Positions 45,917 through 55,731 of a stretch of DNA of 64,000 nucleotides are shown here, piece after piece. Under the pieces are notes generated by a model. The model was not told the origin of the DNA and made no database searches. It worked only from the letters and a program-made list of their open reading frames with translations. The position numbers and the translations under genes were made by a program. Origin of the DNA: an uncultured Methanomicrobiales archaeon (lineage in GTDB: Archaea; Halobacteriota; Methanomicrobia; Methanomicrobiales; Methanospirillaceae); assembly GCA_949320185.1 (NCBI GenBank), contig CASGHK010000016.1, positions 1 through 64,000 of the forward strand, given 5' to 3'. Within the stretch, counting starts at the first letter, position 1, and the number at the start of each line of letters is the position of its first letter.

Positions 45917-47119
45917 ATGAGCAGGAATATACGTGTCGAGGCGCTGAACCAGATACCTCTGGAACGGCAGCAGATCGAGCTCGTTGAGCGTAAGGGGATC
46001 GGCCACCCCGACAGCATTGCCGACGGGATCGCCGAGTCGATCAGCAGGGCGCTCTGCAAGGTCTACATGGAGGAAGCCGGAGTCTACCTCCACCATAACA
46101 CCGACCAGGGCGAGGTGGTCGCCGGCGAGTCCGCGCCGAAGTACGGCGGGGGCCGGATCATCCGCCCGATCTACCTCCTGATCGATGGAAGGGCGACCAA
46201 GGAGTTCGAGGGGCATACGTTCCCGACCGACTCCATCGCGATCGAGGCTGCCCACCAGTACCTCCGTGAGACGGTCCCCAACCTCGACCAGGACCGCGGG
46301 CTGATCGTCGACTGTCGGCTTGGTGTCGGGTCTACCGACCTCAGGGACGTCTTCCGTCCGTGTGACTCCAAAATCCCCCGGGCAAACGACACCTCTTTTG
46401 GAGTCGGGCACGCGCCCTTCTCCGAGACCGAGACGATCGTGCGAGAGGTCTCGTATTTCATCGACAAGGACCTGTCAAGGCGCCGGCCGATGATCGGCCA
46501 GGACGTGAAGGTTATGGGGCTGCGTCAGGAAGACCGGATCACGCTCACGATCGGCTGCGCCATGGTGGACCGGTACTGCTCAGGACTGGCCGAGTACATG
46601 GACACCAAGGAGTTCATGAAGGAGGAGATCGAAGCCCTCTGCAAGAAGTTTACATCTCGGGCAGTCGATGTCCAGGTCAACACCGCCGACGACCTCGACA
46701 GGGGGTCGGTCTTCCTGACCGTTACCGGGACGTCCGCCGAGATGGGGGACGACGGGTCGGTCGGTCGCGGCAACCGGGCGAACGGACTGATCACGCCGAA
46801 CCGCCCGATGTCGATGGAGGCCACCTCTGGTAAAAATCCGATCAACCACATCGGTAAGATCTACAACATCCTCTCGCCCCAGATCGCGGAGGCGTGTGTG
46901 AACGAGGTCGAGGGGATCGAGGAATGCTACGTCCGTCTTCTGTCTCAGATCGGCATGCCTATCGACCACCCCCTGGTCGCCTCGTTACAGATCCTGCCTG
47001 CTGCCGGCGCGGACTTCCGGCGCATGCAGCGGACGATTGAGGAGGTCGTCGACGCCCAGCTCGATACGATCACCTGCGTCACCGAGAAGGTGATCCGTGG
47101 AGAGCTCGCTACCTTCTGA
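45917..47119 (+). CDS. mat: S-adenosylmethionine synthetase (archaeal MAT)
   Basis: Archaeal-type methionine adenosyltransferase of about 400 residues, only distantly related to bacterial MetK. Recognised segments are ELVERKGIGHPDSIADGIAE, a DQGEVVAG element and a GRGNRANGLITPNRPMSMEA block. The ATG at 45917 (MSRNIRVEAL) is preferred because a GAGG motif precedes it by 6-7 bases; in-frame ATGs at 45905 and 45866 are alternatives. The gene heads an operon with hisG, hisA and hisB. Confidence 0.94.
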   Translation: MSRNIRVEALNQIPLERQQIELVERKGIGHPDSIADGIAESISRALCKVYMEEAGVYLHHNTDQGEVVAGESAPKYGGGRIIRPIYLLIDGRATKEFEGHTFPTDSIAIEAAHQYLRETVPNLDQDRGLIVDCRLGVGSTDLRDVFRPCDSKIPRANDTSFGVGHAPFSETETIVREVSYFIDKDLSRRRPMIGQDVKVMGLRQEDRITLTIGCAMVDRYCSGLAEYMDTKEFMKEEIEALCKKFTSRAVDVQVNTADDLDRGSVFLTVTGTSAEMGDDGSVGRGNRANGLITPNRPMSMEATSGKNPINHIGKIYNILSPQIAEACVNEVEGIEECYVRLLSQIGMPIDHPLVASLQILPAAGADFRRMQRTIEEVVDAQLDTITCVTEKVIRGELATF

Positions 47120-47978
47120 GCGGGTCCGCCTCGCGGTCCCGAACAAGGGGCGGATCGCCGCGCCGATCATGGAGCTCCTCGAGCGGAGCGGGCTCCACGC
47201 AGTTGGAACGGGGGAACGCCGGCTCATCGTCCGGACGCTCGACCCGGGCGTGGAGCTCCTCTTCGCCAGACCGATCGACATTCCAGCCTACGTGGCAAAC
47301 GGTGCGGCGGACCTCGGCATCACCGGTCTGGACATGGTCGGCGAGCGGGGGGCGGCGGTGACGGACCTCCTCGACCTCCACTTCGGAGACGCGACTCTCG
47401 TGCTCGCCGTGATGGAAGATTCTCCCTTTGTGGATGTGCCGGACCTCGCCGGGCGTCGGATCGCGACGGAGTTCCCGAACCTTACCACCCGGTTCTTCGA
47501 TGATCGACAGGTACCGGTCACGCTTGTCCCGGTCGCAGGTGCCTGTGAGCTCGCGCCGCATCTCGGTATCGCCGACGCGATCGTTGACCTCTCCTCGTCG
47601 GGCACGACGCTGCGGACCAACCGGCTTCGAGTGATCTCCGAGGTGCTCCGATCGAGCACGCGTCTGATCGGTAATCCCGACTCGGTCCGCACGAAGGCGA
47701 AGAAGGTCGATGAACTCGTCCTCGCCCTCGAGAGCGTCGTTCGTGCGCGAGGTCAGTGCTATCTGATGATGAATGTCAACAGGATGCACCTGGCCGAGGT
47801 CGAGGAGGTCCTCCCCGGGCTTGGCGGCCCGACCGTAATGCCCGTTGCATCACACGACGACCTGGTGGCGGTCCACGCCGTCGTTGCCGAAACCGAGGTC
47901 TACAGCCTGATCCCCAGGCTCAAGCATGCCGGGGCAAAGGACATCCTTGTTATGTCCATAGAACGAATGATTCGCTGA
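47097..47978 (+). CDS. hisG: ATP phosphoribosyltransferase (long form)
   Basis: First enzyme of histidine synthesis, 293 residues. Long-form HisG has a C-terminal regulatory domain (about 215-290), so no HisZ is needed. N-terminal [29 protein letters not shown] and the [15 protein letters not shown] phosphate-binding loop are present. The GTG at 47097 overlaps mat by 23 bases. Histidine feedback inhibition through the C-terminal domain is expected from the family. Confidence 0.93.
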   Translation: MESSLPSERVRLAVPNKGRIAAPIMELLERSGLHAVGTGERRLIVRTLDPGVELLFARPIDIPAYVANGAADLGITGLDMVGERGAAVTDLLDLHFGDATLVLAVMEDSPFVDVPDLAGRRIATEFPNLTTRFFDDRQVPVTLVPVAGACELAPHLGIADAIVDLSSSGTTLRTNRLRVISEVLRSSTRLIGNPDSVRTKAKKVDELVLALESVVRARGQCYLMMNVNRMHLAEVEEVLPGLGGPTVMPVASHDDLVAVHAVVAETEVYSLIPRLKHAGAKDILVMSIERMIR

Positions 47979-47983
47979 CGAAG

Positions 47984-48694
47984 ATGGAGATCTATCCGGC
48001 AGTCGATGTGATGGACGGGCATTGCGTCCAGCTCGTCCAGGGAGAGCGGGAACGAGCGACGCGGTACGGCGAGCCCCTGGATTGCGCCAGACGCTGGTGT
48101 GGAGAAGGGGCAACGGGGCTTCATGTCGTCAACCTGGACGGGGCGTTCGGGGCTTCAAGGAAGAATGCCGACCTGATCCGGGGTATCGTCCGCGAGACGG
48201 GTGCTTTCATCGAGCTGGGCGGGGGCATCCGGACGCTCGAGGACGCAGCCGGATGGCTTGACGCGGGGGTGGACCGAGTGATCCTGGGTACCTACGCCGT
48301 AGAACAGCCCGACGCCCTCCGCTGGCTTTCGAGGGAGTACGGCCCCGAGCGCGTGATGGCCGGCGTCGACGCACGGGGATCCGAGATCGCGGTCGCGGGC
48401 TGGCAGGAGACAAAGGGGAACTATCTCCGCTGGGCAGAGGTCTTTGTCGAGATGGGAGCCGGCTCTCTCCTCTATACCAATGTCTCGGTCGAGGGGCTCC
48501 AGCAGGGGATCGACCCGGCGCCGGTCAGGGACCTGCTCCAGACCGTGCGCTGCCCTATCGTCGTCGCCGGCGGCATCTCGTCAGCCGCCGACGTTCGGAG
48601 CCTTCGCGACCTGGGAGCAGCAGGCGCGGTCCTCGGTTCGGCCCTCTACGCCGGGCGTTTCAGACTTACCGAGGCGCTGGAGGCGGCACGATGA
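47984..48694 (+). CDS. hisA: ProFAR isomerase (HisA)
   Basis: TIM-barrel isomerase of histidine synthesis, 236 residues. The N terminus carries the catalytic Asp in [17 protein letters not shown], a [10 protein letters not shown] phosphate loop lies in the middle, and [13 protein letters not shown] is near the end. The ATG at 47984 starts 5 bases after hisG ends. It overlaps hisB by 4 bases. Confidence 0.93.
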   Translation: MEIYPAVDVMDGHCVQLVQGERERATRYGEPLDCARRWCGEGATGLHVVNLDGAFGASRKNADLIRGIVRETGAFIELGGGIRTLEDAAGWLDAGVDRVILGTYAVEQPDALRWLSREYGPERVMAGVDARGSEIAVAGWQETKGNYLRWAEVFVEMGAGSLLYTNVSVEGLQQGIDPAPVRDLLQTVRCPIVVAGGISSAADVRSLRDLGAAGAVLGSALYAGRFRLTEALEAAR

Positions 48695-49272
48695 GACGAA
48701 GAGAGGAGGAGCGGCGCACTGCGGAAACGGCGGTGAGGATTCTCATCGAGCTGGATGGAACGGGGCGCACCACGCTCTCCTCGGGTGTCCCGTTTCTGGA
48801 CCACATGCTGAATTCGTTCGCCCGGCACGGCCATTTCGACCTCGAGGTCGAGGCGACGGGAGACCTCGATGTGGACGTGCATCACACGGTGGAAGACATC
48901 GGGATCGTGCTCGGCACCGCCCTCGGTCATGCAATCGGAGATGGACGGGGAATCCGGCGGTTCGGCCAGTCAGCTGTGCCTATGGACGAAGCCCTCGCCA
49001 AGGTTGCCCTCGACTGCGGTGGACGGGCGTTCCTCCTCTTCGACGCGCCCTTCAACGGCCCCACGGTGGGAGGAATCGATGTAACCCTCCTGCCGCATTT
49101 CTTCGAAGCCCTCTGCCAAAACGCCGGTATTACGCTCCACGTCCATGCCTATGGGTTGAACGATCACCACAGGGCCGAGGCGATCTTCAAAGCTGTCGGG
49201 GTGGCACTGCGGAAGGCGGTTGCACTGGATGCGGGATCCACCGCGATCCCGAGTACGAAGGGTCTCCTGTAA
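48691..49272 (+). CDS. hisB: Imidazoleglycerol-phosphate dehydratase
   Basis: Monofunctional HisB of 193 residues with the manganese-binding histidine motifs: [32 protein letters not shown] and a later [12 protein letters not shown]. No phosphatase domain is attached. It is the last gene of the mat-his unit and converges on the histone gene with a 7-base gap. Confidence 0.95.
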   Translation: MRRREEERRTAETAVRILIELDGTGRTTLSSGVPFLDHMLNSFARHGHFDLEVEATGDLDVDVHHTVEDIGIVLGTALGHAIGDGRGIRRFGQSAVPMDEALAKVALDCGGRAFLLFDAPFNGPTVGGIDVTLLPHFFEALCQNAGITLHVHAYGLNDHHRAEAIFKAVGVALRKAVALDAGSTAIPSTKGLL

Positions 49273-49279
49273 AAAGGGA

Positions 49280-49486
49280 TTACGCGGACTTGGCCGCGAG
49301 TTCGACATCCTCTTCTTTGATGGTCTTTCGGCCGGCGTGCTGCGCGAGGCGGTTCGCCTCCTTTGTCAGGCTGCCAATATAGGCCTCGGCCTTCGCAACG
49401 ATCGCCGCCGCCGCATCACTCCCGACGCGTTCGGCACCACTCTTCTTTGCAATACGAACAACTGCAGCAATCGGTAAATCAGCCAT
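49280..49486 (-). CDS. Archaeal histone
   Basis: Histone-fold protein of 68 residues (MADLPIAAVVRIAKKSG at the start, three helices, HAGRKTIKEEDVELA at the end). The length and the RKTIK DNA-contact loop match archaeal HMf-like histones. It forms dimers and longer nucleosome-like stacks. The ATG at 49486 has an upstream TATA box; a longer open frame lies over the promoter. Confidence 0.96.
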   Translation of the reverse strand: MADLPIAAVVRIAKKSGAERVGSDAAAAIVAKAEAYIGSLTKEANRLAQHAGRKTIKEEDVELAAKSA

Positions 49487-49525
49487 GAAGGTATTCAACC
49501 TCAAGAAAGAGATATGCCGGTCGAG

Positions 49526-49537
49526 ATTTAAATATTT
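49526..49537 (-). promoter_or_regulatory. TATA box of the histone gene
   Basis: On the minus strand AAATATTTAAAT lies 40-51 bases before the histone ATG, within an AT-rich spacer (about 49490-49670). Confidence 0.6.
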
Positions 49538-49566
49538 CGAGTTTATCCAGCAGAATCGCGCGTAAT

Positions 49567-49584
49567 TCCCCCAAAAGAGGGGGA
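49567..49584. other. Perfect 6-bp hairpin between mtxX and histone genes
   Basis: TCCCCC-AAAAGA-GGGGGA forms a 6-base stem with a 6-base loop. It lies about 90 bases downstream of the mtxX stop on the minus strand and upstream of the histone TATA box. It could be a transcription terminator or an RNA-stability element, but no T-run follows directly. Confidence 0.3.
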
Positions 49585-49672
49585 TTCTTGCTGATCGATA
49601 GGAAGGACGAGAATATTCGAGGTATGCTGAAAAGATCATCCAATATTGGTTGAATTGAAAATTAAGACGCAA

Positions 49673-50449
49673 TTACCGCTTCGATCGGGCCCGCACCAGG
49701 GCTTCGGCTAGCTTCAGGGCCTGCGTGTAATCGCCGGAAGCGCGCGAAGTATCGATAAATACGGGTTCAATATTGGTTACAAGCGCTCCATGCCCGTTTC
49801 CGCCCCCGAGATAGGTAAGGGTGCGAAAGATGAGGTTGCCAGTAATCCCTTCGGGCGCGATGACAAGACCGCACTCCTGGACCGCGTCCTCGATCAGTAT
49901 CTCGAAGTGAACGCCGTCTCCCAGCCTGGCGGTGAGCTCGGCATCGGCCATTGAACGGTCGACGGCAGGATGCCTTCCCAGGTCCCCGAGCCGTCCTCCG
50001 GAAAGGATTCCGACCTTATCCGGCAGGCCGAAGAACCGGACCAGGTCTCGCCCGCGTCGGATCAGCGCAACCTTGTCCGCCACGGTCCACCCCTCGTCGA
50101 CTCCGACAGGAGCCAGAAAGAAGAGTCGACCTTCAGCGGTCTCGAGGAGGGCCACCCGTTCGAGGTGGTCGACACCGACGGCATCGCGGAGGATGCGAAG
50201 GGTGTGACTCGCCGCCAGTGTCCCGCGGACAGCGCCATCGATACGGTGCTGAACCAGGTCGTCGACGAGAGCGGTTGCAGGGTCAGGGGAGATGACGAGG
50301 TCAGGGGACGTGCTCTTTTGGATTGTCTCGGGACCATAGATACGGACCTCCACCCCGGGGTCGAGCTCGTCCTTCGCCCGCCGCAGACCGGCAAGGTCGT
50401 CTGCAGACGCAACACCTATACCGAGGATCACGCCCGCCCGTCCCTGCAT
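49673..50449 (-). CDS. mtxX: Methanogenesis marker protein 4 (Mmp4/MtxX family)
   Basis: Protein of 258 residues of the methanogen-specific marker 4/MtxX family, which has a phosphotransacetylase-like fold. Recognised segments are VILGIGVASADDL, DGAVRGTLAAS, KVGILSGGRLGDLGRHPAVD and VIAPEGITGNLIFRTLTYLG. Its biochemical role is not established. It overlaps the upstream Mmp2 gene by 22 bases, as expected for a conserved pair in methanogens. The presence of both supports the methanogen assignment. Confidence 0.88.
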   Translation of the reverse strand: MQGRAGVILGIGVASADDLAGLRRAKDELDPGVEVRIYGPETIQKSTSPDLVISPDPATALVDDLVQHRIDGAVRGTLAASHTLRILRDAVGVDHLERVALLETAEGRLFFLAPVGVDEGWTVADKVALIRRGRDLVRFFGLPDKVGILSGGRLGDLGRHPAVDRSMADAELTARLGDGVHFEILIEDAVQECGLVIAPEGITGNLIFRTLTYLGGGNGHGALVTNIEPVFIDTSRASGDYTQALKLAEALVRARSKR

Positions 50450-51480
50450 GTGTCCAGCCGCATGATCCCATCCTCGGCGAGGTCGAAGACCGGAACCTCT
50501 CCCTCAAGGGAGCGGATTGAGAGGCGTCGAGAGGCATCTACCACGCCGATCTCCGCTGCGGTCATGCCGACAGCGTCAAAGCGTGTGCAGACCTCGGCGA
50601 CCGATTCTGGGGGGACTGTGAGGACGAAGCCCATTCCGGGATACATCCGGAGCCAGAGGTCCAGGTTGATCTTCAGGGCGTGCAGGTCTGGGCGGGGTAC
50701 CAGGTCGACGTTGATCACGGCACCCTTCTCGCTCACCTCGAGGAGCATACCGAGCGAGCCCACGACTCCCGGGTTGGATATATCTTTCCCAGCCGTGACC
50801 AGGTGGTCCTCCGCGAGTCCACGGAGGCAGTCGATCTGTGCCCGGACCGTCTTTGCCGGCTTCATCGTGACCGAGTCCCAGTTCAGGATACACGAGGGGT
50901 GGATCCGCCCATCGAGATCGAGGGCGACTACCACCCGGTCACCCTCCCGTGCGGTGTGACTGTACAGCACCGAGTCCACGCGGGCGACCCCCAGGATCGC
51001 CACGTCGATCACAGAGTAGGGGGTGTCGGGGTGGAGGTGGCCCCCTACGATCGGAACACCGAACTGGAGGGAGGCGTCGCGCATCCCCTTGATCACCTGG
51101 TCACAGATCTCCCGGTCAGCGATGGATAAGATATCGACCATGGCGAGCGGACGTCCACCCATGGCGGCGATGTCGTGTACGTTCACGAGGACAGAGCAGT
51201 ACCCCGCCCAGTACGGGTCCGCCTCCATCAGCCTCGACCAGATCCCGTCGGCCGCAAGCAGGAGGGCCTGGTCTCCGCTTTGAATGACGGCAGCATCTTC
51301 GCCGAAGTCGGCCAGGACGTCCGGCGCATCCATTGAGAAGGCCCGGACCAGCTCGCCGATCGCATGCTTTCGCCTGACCCCCTCGTAGTCCCGAATTCGT
51401 TCTGCGATGAACGCTGTCGGCTGCGATCCCTCCACGGCTTGACCAACTTCCCTGTTTCTTGTTAAGGTTTCGTGCCTCAT
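50428..51480 (-). CDS. Methanogenesis marker protein 2 (Mmp2, AIR-synthase-like)
   Basis: Protein of 350 residues with the PurM/SelD-like ATP-binding fold (DFGEDAAVIQ, NVHDIAAMGGRPLAMVD and GGHLHPDT motifs). Marker 2 proteins occur across methanogens and are thought to help mature a methanogenesis component, but no substrate is fixed. The start at 51480 could be a few codons upstream of the true one. It is divergent from rfcL across 39 bases that hold AT-rich promoter sequence. Confidence 0.88.
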   Translation of the reverse strand: MRHETLTRNREVGQAVEGSQPTAFIAERIRDYEGVRRKHAIGELVRAFSMDAPDVLADFGEDAAVIQSGDQALLLAADGIWSRLMEADPYWAGYCSVLVNVHDIAAMGGRPLAMVDILSIADREICDQVIKGMRDASLQFGVPIVGGHLHPDTPYSVIDVAILGVARVDSVLYSHTAREGDRVVVALDLDGRIHPSCILNWDSVTMKPAKTVRAQIDCLRGLAEDHLVTAGKDISNPGVVGSLGMLLEVSEKGAVINVDLVPRPDLHALKINLDLWLRMYPGMGFVLTVPPESVAEVCTRFDAVGMTAAEIGVVDASRRLSIRSLEGEVPVFDLAEDGIMRLDTCRDGRA

Positions 51481-51519
51481 CGCTGATATTTTATTTGATT
51501 TCCGACCTGATCTCTAGGT

Positions 51520-52854
51520 ATGCACTGGGCAGAGCGATATCGACCGCAGAGGATCAGCGATCTGGTCGGAAACGGGCCGGCGATCCGACAGCTGGTCGAG
51601 TGGGCACGTACCTGGCGGCCCGGAACCCGACCGCTCCTGCTCTATGGAAAACCGGGGACGGGAAAGACCTCTGCGGCTCATGCCCTGGCCAATGACATGG
51701 GATGGGAGGTGATCGAACTGAACGCCTCGGACCAGCGGACCAGGGCTGAGATCGACCGCGTGGCAGGTCAGTCGGCGATCTCCGGCAGCCTCTTTGGTGA
51801 AGAGCGCCGGTTGATCATCCTGGACGAGGCGGACAACCTTCACGGGAACGCGGACCGGGGGGGTGCAAAGGCAATCCTCGAGCTGATCAAGGCGGCCCAG
51901 CAACCTGTGCTTTTGGTCGCGAACGACCTCTATGGTGTGGCGACCGAGTTGAAGTCGCGGACCGAGCCCGTCCAGTTCCGGGCCCTGATGGCCCGGTCGA
52001 TCATCCCCCGACTACGCCAGATCTGCGCTGCCGAGAAGATCAGGTGCGGCGATGAGGCCCTCCGTCTCGTGGCCGAGAGTGCAAACGGGGACATGAGATC
52101 GGCCGTGAATATGCTCGAGGCCGCGGCGATCGGTCGAACCGAGATGAATGAGGACTCGGTCCAGACGTCACAGAAGGACGAGAGGGCGACGATCTTCGAA
52201 CTGGTCGGGGCTGTCCTGCGTGATCGGCCGGACGAGGAGTTGATGCGCCTCGCATGGGAGGTAGAGGATAAACCCGACGCTATCCTCCAGTGGCTCGAGG
52301 GGAGCCTGGCCCAGCTCCCGATCGAGGGCCGGTGCGCTGCCTACCAGCCGCTCGCTGCCGCCGACCTCGCGATCGCACGTACCTATCGCCGGCAGCACTA
52401 CGCTCTCTGGCGGTATGCTACCGCGCTCGCCGTTCTCGGCACCGCCGATGCTGCCGCCGGCGTGGGTGTACGGAGCCGACTCGCTCCCCCCGCACGGTGG
52501 ACCCGTATGGCCCAGGCACGTCGCACGAAGGCGGTACGGACGTCCCTTCTGCGAAAACTTGGAGGGTGGATGGGGGTCTCGCGCACGGAGCTGCGTGAGT
52601 ACTACCTGAAGGCTGCTGCCGACCTGATCACCCTCGATCCCGAACCAGTAGCCCGGGCCCTCTCGCTGGACGCAGACGAACTGGGATTCATGCTCCCCGA
52701 CCGGACACGGGCCCAGGAGGTGGTGGCACGACTCGTCAGGGAACGGAAGGACCTCGAGAAGGCCGAACGACCGAAGAAGCGGTCGAAGAAGGAGAGAGAC
52801 GAGCAGACACAACCACCCGCGCAACCGTCAGGTAATCAGTCAACCCTCTTCTGA
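51520..52854 (+). CDS. rfcL: Replication factor C large subunit
   Basis: Clamp-loader large subunit of 444 residues that loads PCNA on primed DNA. Walker A is GKPGTGKT (43-50) and Walker B LIILDEADN. The C-terminal lysine-rich tail ends in QSTLF, a shortened PCNA-interacting motif common in archaeal RfcL. The 3' end overlaps the convergent UPF0146 gene by 15 bases. Confidence 0.95.
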   Translation: MHWAERYRPQRISDLVGNGPAIRQLVEWARTWRPGTRPLLLYGKPGTGKTSAAHALANDMGWEVIELNASDQRTRAEIDRVAGQSAISGSLFGEERRLIILDEADNLHGNADRGGAKAILELIKAAQQPVLLVANDLYGVATELKSRTEPVQFRALMARSIIPRLRQICAAEKIRCGDEALRLVAESANGDMRSAVNMLEAAAIGRTEMNEDSVQTSQKDERATIFELVGAVLRDRPDEELMRLAWEVEDKPDAILQWLEGSLAQLPIEGRCAAYQPLAAADLAIARTYRRQHYALWRYATALAVLGTADAAAGVGVRSRLAPPARWTRMAQARRTKAVRTSLLRKLGGWMGVSRTELREYYLKAAADLITLDPEPVARALSLDADELGFMLPDRTRAQEVVARLVRERKDLEKAERPKKRSKKERDEQTQPPAQPSGNQSTLF

Positions 52855-53259
52855 GGAACCGGTACGGTGATACCGGTGGAGAACGGCGCCCTTGAGGGGA
52901 ATTCGCTCTCCACCATCGAGATAGACTTCGTCTCCCAGGTGGTAGACAAGGAGGTCGCAGTCGCACCGCCGGGCGAGTGCGATGAGAGAAGGGACCATCT
53001 CGATCCCCGGTCGAATCGCCAGCACCAGGTCGACCCCTTCGTAGAGCGACAGGGTAGGGGAGAAGATGTCGTCCCGCACCACGGAGATGGGGCCGTCCCC
53101 AGTGGCCCGGATGTCGACCGCCCGCACCTGTGCTCCGCAAGAGGCGATCACCTCTGCCGCGGTAAAATTCCGGCCGATCCCGACTTCCACCACATCGTGA
53201 TAATGGGCCCCGACGTAGTCACCCACCACCCGCTCAATACGTTTAATGGCCCCGTCCAT
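52840..53259 (-). CDS. UPF0146-family protein
   Basis: Protein of 139 residues related to archaeal UPF0146, a small Rossmann-like fold with similarity to methyltransferase cores: VVEVGIGRNFTAAEVIASCG, then VRAVDIR and VRDDIFSP. Function is unknown. The ATG at 53259 is chosen because alignment starts there; the open frame upstream is antisense to the archaemetzincin gene, whose ATG is only 12 bases away in the opposite direction. Confidence 0.83.
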   Translation of the reverse strand: MDGAIKRIERVVGDYVGAHYHDVVEVGIGRNFTAAEVIASCGAQVRAVDIRATGDGPISVVRDDIFSPTLSLYEGVDLVLAIRPGIEMVPSLIALARRCDCDLLVYHLGDEVYLDGGERIPLKGAVLHRYHRTGSSEEG

Positions 53260-53271
53260 CGTACCTATGCT

Positions 53272-53868
53272 ATGCGATTTACCCTCTATTGGGATCACCG
53301 CTCGCCGCAGGGGCTCCAGAGGCCGGTCCAGCGAGCGATCGAGGGGATCCTGGGGGTCGATGGTGAGCTCTGCGCGGAGGAACGCCTTCTGCTGACCGGT
53401 TTCGATCTCGTCCGTCGCCAATATAACGCAGAGGCTCTCCTCACAAGGCTCGACGCAGTCCAGAGGCGCCGGCACGAGTGCAGCCCCCTCCTCCTGGTCA
53501 TACCCGATGATATCTTCGCCCCACGGGAGGAGTTTGTGTACGGCCTCGCGCGTCCGGGGCACGGCACCGCTGTCCTCTCAACGGCGCGGCTCACCAACGA
53601 ATTCTACGGTCGACAACCATCAGAGGACGACCTGATTGACCGAATCGTCAAGGAAGGGGCCCACGAGATCGGTCACCTTCTTGGACTCTCCCATTGTACG
53701 GAAAACGAGTGTGTCATGTTCGCTCCCCATTCATTCGACGAGCTCGATCGAAAGCGAAAGATGGTCTGTCCCGGCTGCTCCGCCCGCCTCCATGGAGGCG
53801 ACATGGCTGTTCTTCAGGCCGAAACAGGACCCGCGGCAAGGAGCCGGGCAGCGTTTCGCATTCCGTAG
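53272..53868 (+). CDS. amzA: Archaemetzincin metalloprotease
   Basis: Zinc peptidase of 198 residues. The metzincin site HEIGHLLGLSH gives H131, H135 and H141 as zinc ligands and E132 as base. The archaemetzincin-specific cysteines (C142, C147, C166, C169) would bind a structural zinc. Substrates are unknown. The 5' end shares a 12-base spacer with the divergent UPF0146 gene, and the 3' end overlaps a convergent membrane-protein gene by 55 bases. Confidence 0.93.
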   Translation: MRFTLYWDHRSPQGLQRPVQRAIEGILGVDGELCAEERLLLTGFDLVRRQYNAEALLTRLDAVQRRRHECSPLLLVIPDDIFAPREEFVYGLARPGHGTAVLSTARLTNEFYGRQPSEDDLIDRIVKEGAHEIGHLLGLSHCTENECVMFAPHSFDELDRKRKMVCPGCSARLHGGDMAVLQAETGPAARSRAAFRIP

Positions 53869-54707
53869 CCGTCGAGGAAGAGCAGGCCGCCTGCGCCGGA
53901 GATGATCGCGGCAAGGAAGAGGACGAGCACTTCCAGGAGGTCCACCGGGTTGGTGAACGCGAGCCAGCCCATTGCGAGTGACGAGATCCCGAGTCCGGTC
54001 GTAAAGAACAGACCCTGGGGGATGTTGTCCCGTGAACGGACGATCCGGTGAATGGTAACCCCGGCGCTCGAGAGGAACCAGGCGGCAAGCACCAGGAGGA
54101 GGATCACCACGTACAGCTCCCAGGTCACGAGCAGGAACCAGCCAGCTCCCAGCAAACCGAGGCCGTACAACACGTTCTTGCGGTCTTTTCCGCGTGACCG
54201 GATTCCGATGAGGAGGAGGACTGCACCCGTGCCGAAGACCACTCCCGGGATGATGAGTGCGAAGACGAGCTCGAGTGGTCCGAAGGCCATCAGCAGGAGA
54301 AGACCCCCAAGACAGAGAAGGAGGAGACCCAGGATTGCCCGGATACCACCGTTGAGACGAAGGTCGAGCTGCCGCGTCCCCAGGTTTCGCAGCTCAGCGT
54401 CCCGCGCGGTGACGACCAGTGTTGCCATCGTCTCGTAGATCATCAACAAGAGCGGCGCATCGTCGATCAGGTGCATGATCGGGTTGCGTGCAGGGTCGTA
54501 CCGATCGAGGTGGACACGGTAGTCGGCTACGGTCTCGTGGGCATGATACTGGCCGCTCCTGTAGCTGGCGATCGTCTTCGGACTCGGGACGTTGATGGGA
54601 GATCGTTTCCAGGAAGGTTCGAGCGGCTCGGTAACCGCCGACTTCGGGACGATCACCTCCCACATCCCCCGGTGAAGAGGGTCGAGAAAGTCGATCAGTG
54701 GGGCCAT
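53814..54707 (-). CDS. Uncharacterised membrane protein with six or so helices
   Basis: About 297 residues from the ATG at 54707 (a longer frame to 54800 is open). The N-terminal 115 residues are soluble and include DPLHRGMWEVIVPKS. Hydrophobic helices fill about 120-290 (for example ILGLLLLCLGGLLLLMAF and LYVVILLLVLAAWFL). No family was recognised. It overlaps the end of archaemetzincin and is divergent from the DUF2238-like gene. Confidence 0.75.
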   Translation of the reverse strand: MAPLIDFLDPLHRGMWEVIVPKSAVTEPLEPSWKRSPINVPSPKTIASYRSGQYHAHETVADYRVHLDRYDPARNPIMHLIDDAPLLLMIYETMATLVVTARDAELRNLGTRQLDLRLNGGIRAILGLLLLCLGGLLLLMAFGPLELVFALIIPGVVFGTGAVLLLIGIRSRGKDRKNVLYGLGLLGAGWFLLVTWELYVVILLLVLAAWFLSSAGVTIHRIVRSRDNIPQGLFFTTGLGISSLAMGWLAFTNPVDLLEVLVLFLAAIISGAGGLLFLDGYGMRNAARLLAAGPVSA

Positions 54708-54784
54708 GGAAAGACCGCTCCAGAACGATCTCGAACAGGGAATATATCCCAGTTCCGGTATCAATCCACCAAGGGAAAGCATAA

Positions 54785-55429
54785 GTGGACCCAGCAGCAA
54801 CGAGCAGTGAAATGCTCGCCGAGAGGGGCATGTGGCTCGCGTATCTCTTCCAGGCTCTGATGGTCCTGAACGGGCTCTTCGCCTTCGCGACCGGAAAGCT
54901 CGCCCAAGCCTTCACCGCAACATTCATGATTGCCCTCTCGGTCGTTCCGTACGTCGTGGCCGCACGGGAGAATATCCGGTTCCCGTGGTTTGTCTATTTT
55001 CTTATCTCTCTCGCTCTCTGGTTTCATGTCGCTGGATATACCCAGGGGTTTTACGTCGATCTCTATCCCTACTACGACAAGATGGCCCACCTGGTCTCTG
55101 GCACGACGATTGCCCTGCTTGGTTTCCTCGGGGTCATCTACCTGGATAAGCACTGGAAGATGGCGCTGACTCCGACTTTCGTTGCCGGCTTCACGGTGAT
55201 CTTCGGAATGGCCCTCGGGGGGGTCTGGGAGATCTACGAGTTCCTGGTCGATCAGGTCTTCGGCGGGTCGCTCGCCGGACCGATGCAGAACTCACTTGAA
55301 GATACCATGCTTGACATGATCTTCGTCCTGGTCGGATCGGTGATGGTGGCAGCCGTGGCCCTCGTCTATTTCCGGACACACGAGGTCGACGATGTCACCG
55401 AGTCGCTCGAGGAACTCCCCGGAGACTGA
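54785..55429 (+). CDS. DUF2238/YjdF-like membrane protein
   Basis: Polytopic membrane protein of 214 residues with about six helices. The YjdF/DUF2238 pattern is visible: YDKMAHLVSGTTIALLG, GVWEIYEFLVD and the NSLEDTMLDMIF segment. The acidic and histidine residues in these loops may form a site, but the family's function is unknown. The start is a GTG at 54785. Confidence 0.8.
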   Translation: MDPAATSSEMLAERGMWLAYLFQALMVLNGLFAFATGKLAQAFTATFMIALSVVPYVVAARENIRFPWFVYFLISLALWFHVAGYTQGFYVDLYPYYDKMAHLVSGTTIALLGFLGVIYLDKHWKMALTPTFVAGFTVIFGMALGGVWEIYEFLVDQVFGGSLAGPMQNSLEDTMLDMIFVLVGSVMVAAVALVYFRTHEVDDVTESLEELPGD

Positions 55430-55731
55430 TGGACAGGAGAAGATGTTGGTGGGGTTTCATCCGTCGGGGTGCTGCATACAGGGGGCAGGGTGATGTCCCT
55501 GCACCGGAATTGCATATCACTGAATCGACCGGTGGCGGCAATGAATCAACCCCTGCATGCCACGGTACTGCTCGGGACCAGGGCCCCTGTACGAACGACA
55601 GGGGCTGATGATCCAGGGATTGGGCACAAGGACTCTCGCTATTTTTCAAAGAGAGAGCACCCCGAACCGCAGGTTGTGGAGAATCTGCGAAGACCATACA
55701 CGAGAGAGGGTTTAGAAACGGATCCGCGGAC
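55430..55731. other. Intergenic stretch with strong inverted repeat
   Basis: About 300 bases with no gene. It contains a perfect 8-bp inverted repeat, GCCCCTGT (55583-55590) and ACAGGGGC (55598-55605) with a 7-base loop, and a looser CTCTC/GAGAG pair near 55632-55658. These may be structured RNA, transposition scars or chance. They sit directly before the 5'-truncated arsM, so the region may mark a deletion or insertion edge. Confidence 0.4.

Noticed and set aside
49567-49584. Hairpin considered as a CRISPR or repeat element
   Set aside because: It is a single copy with no periodic repeats around it; at most a terminator-like structure.
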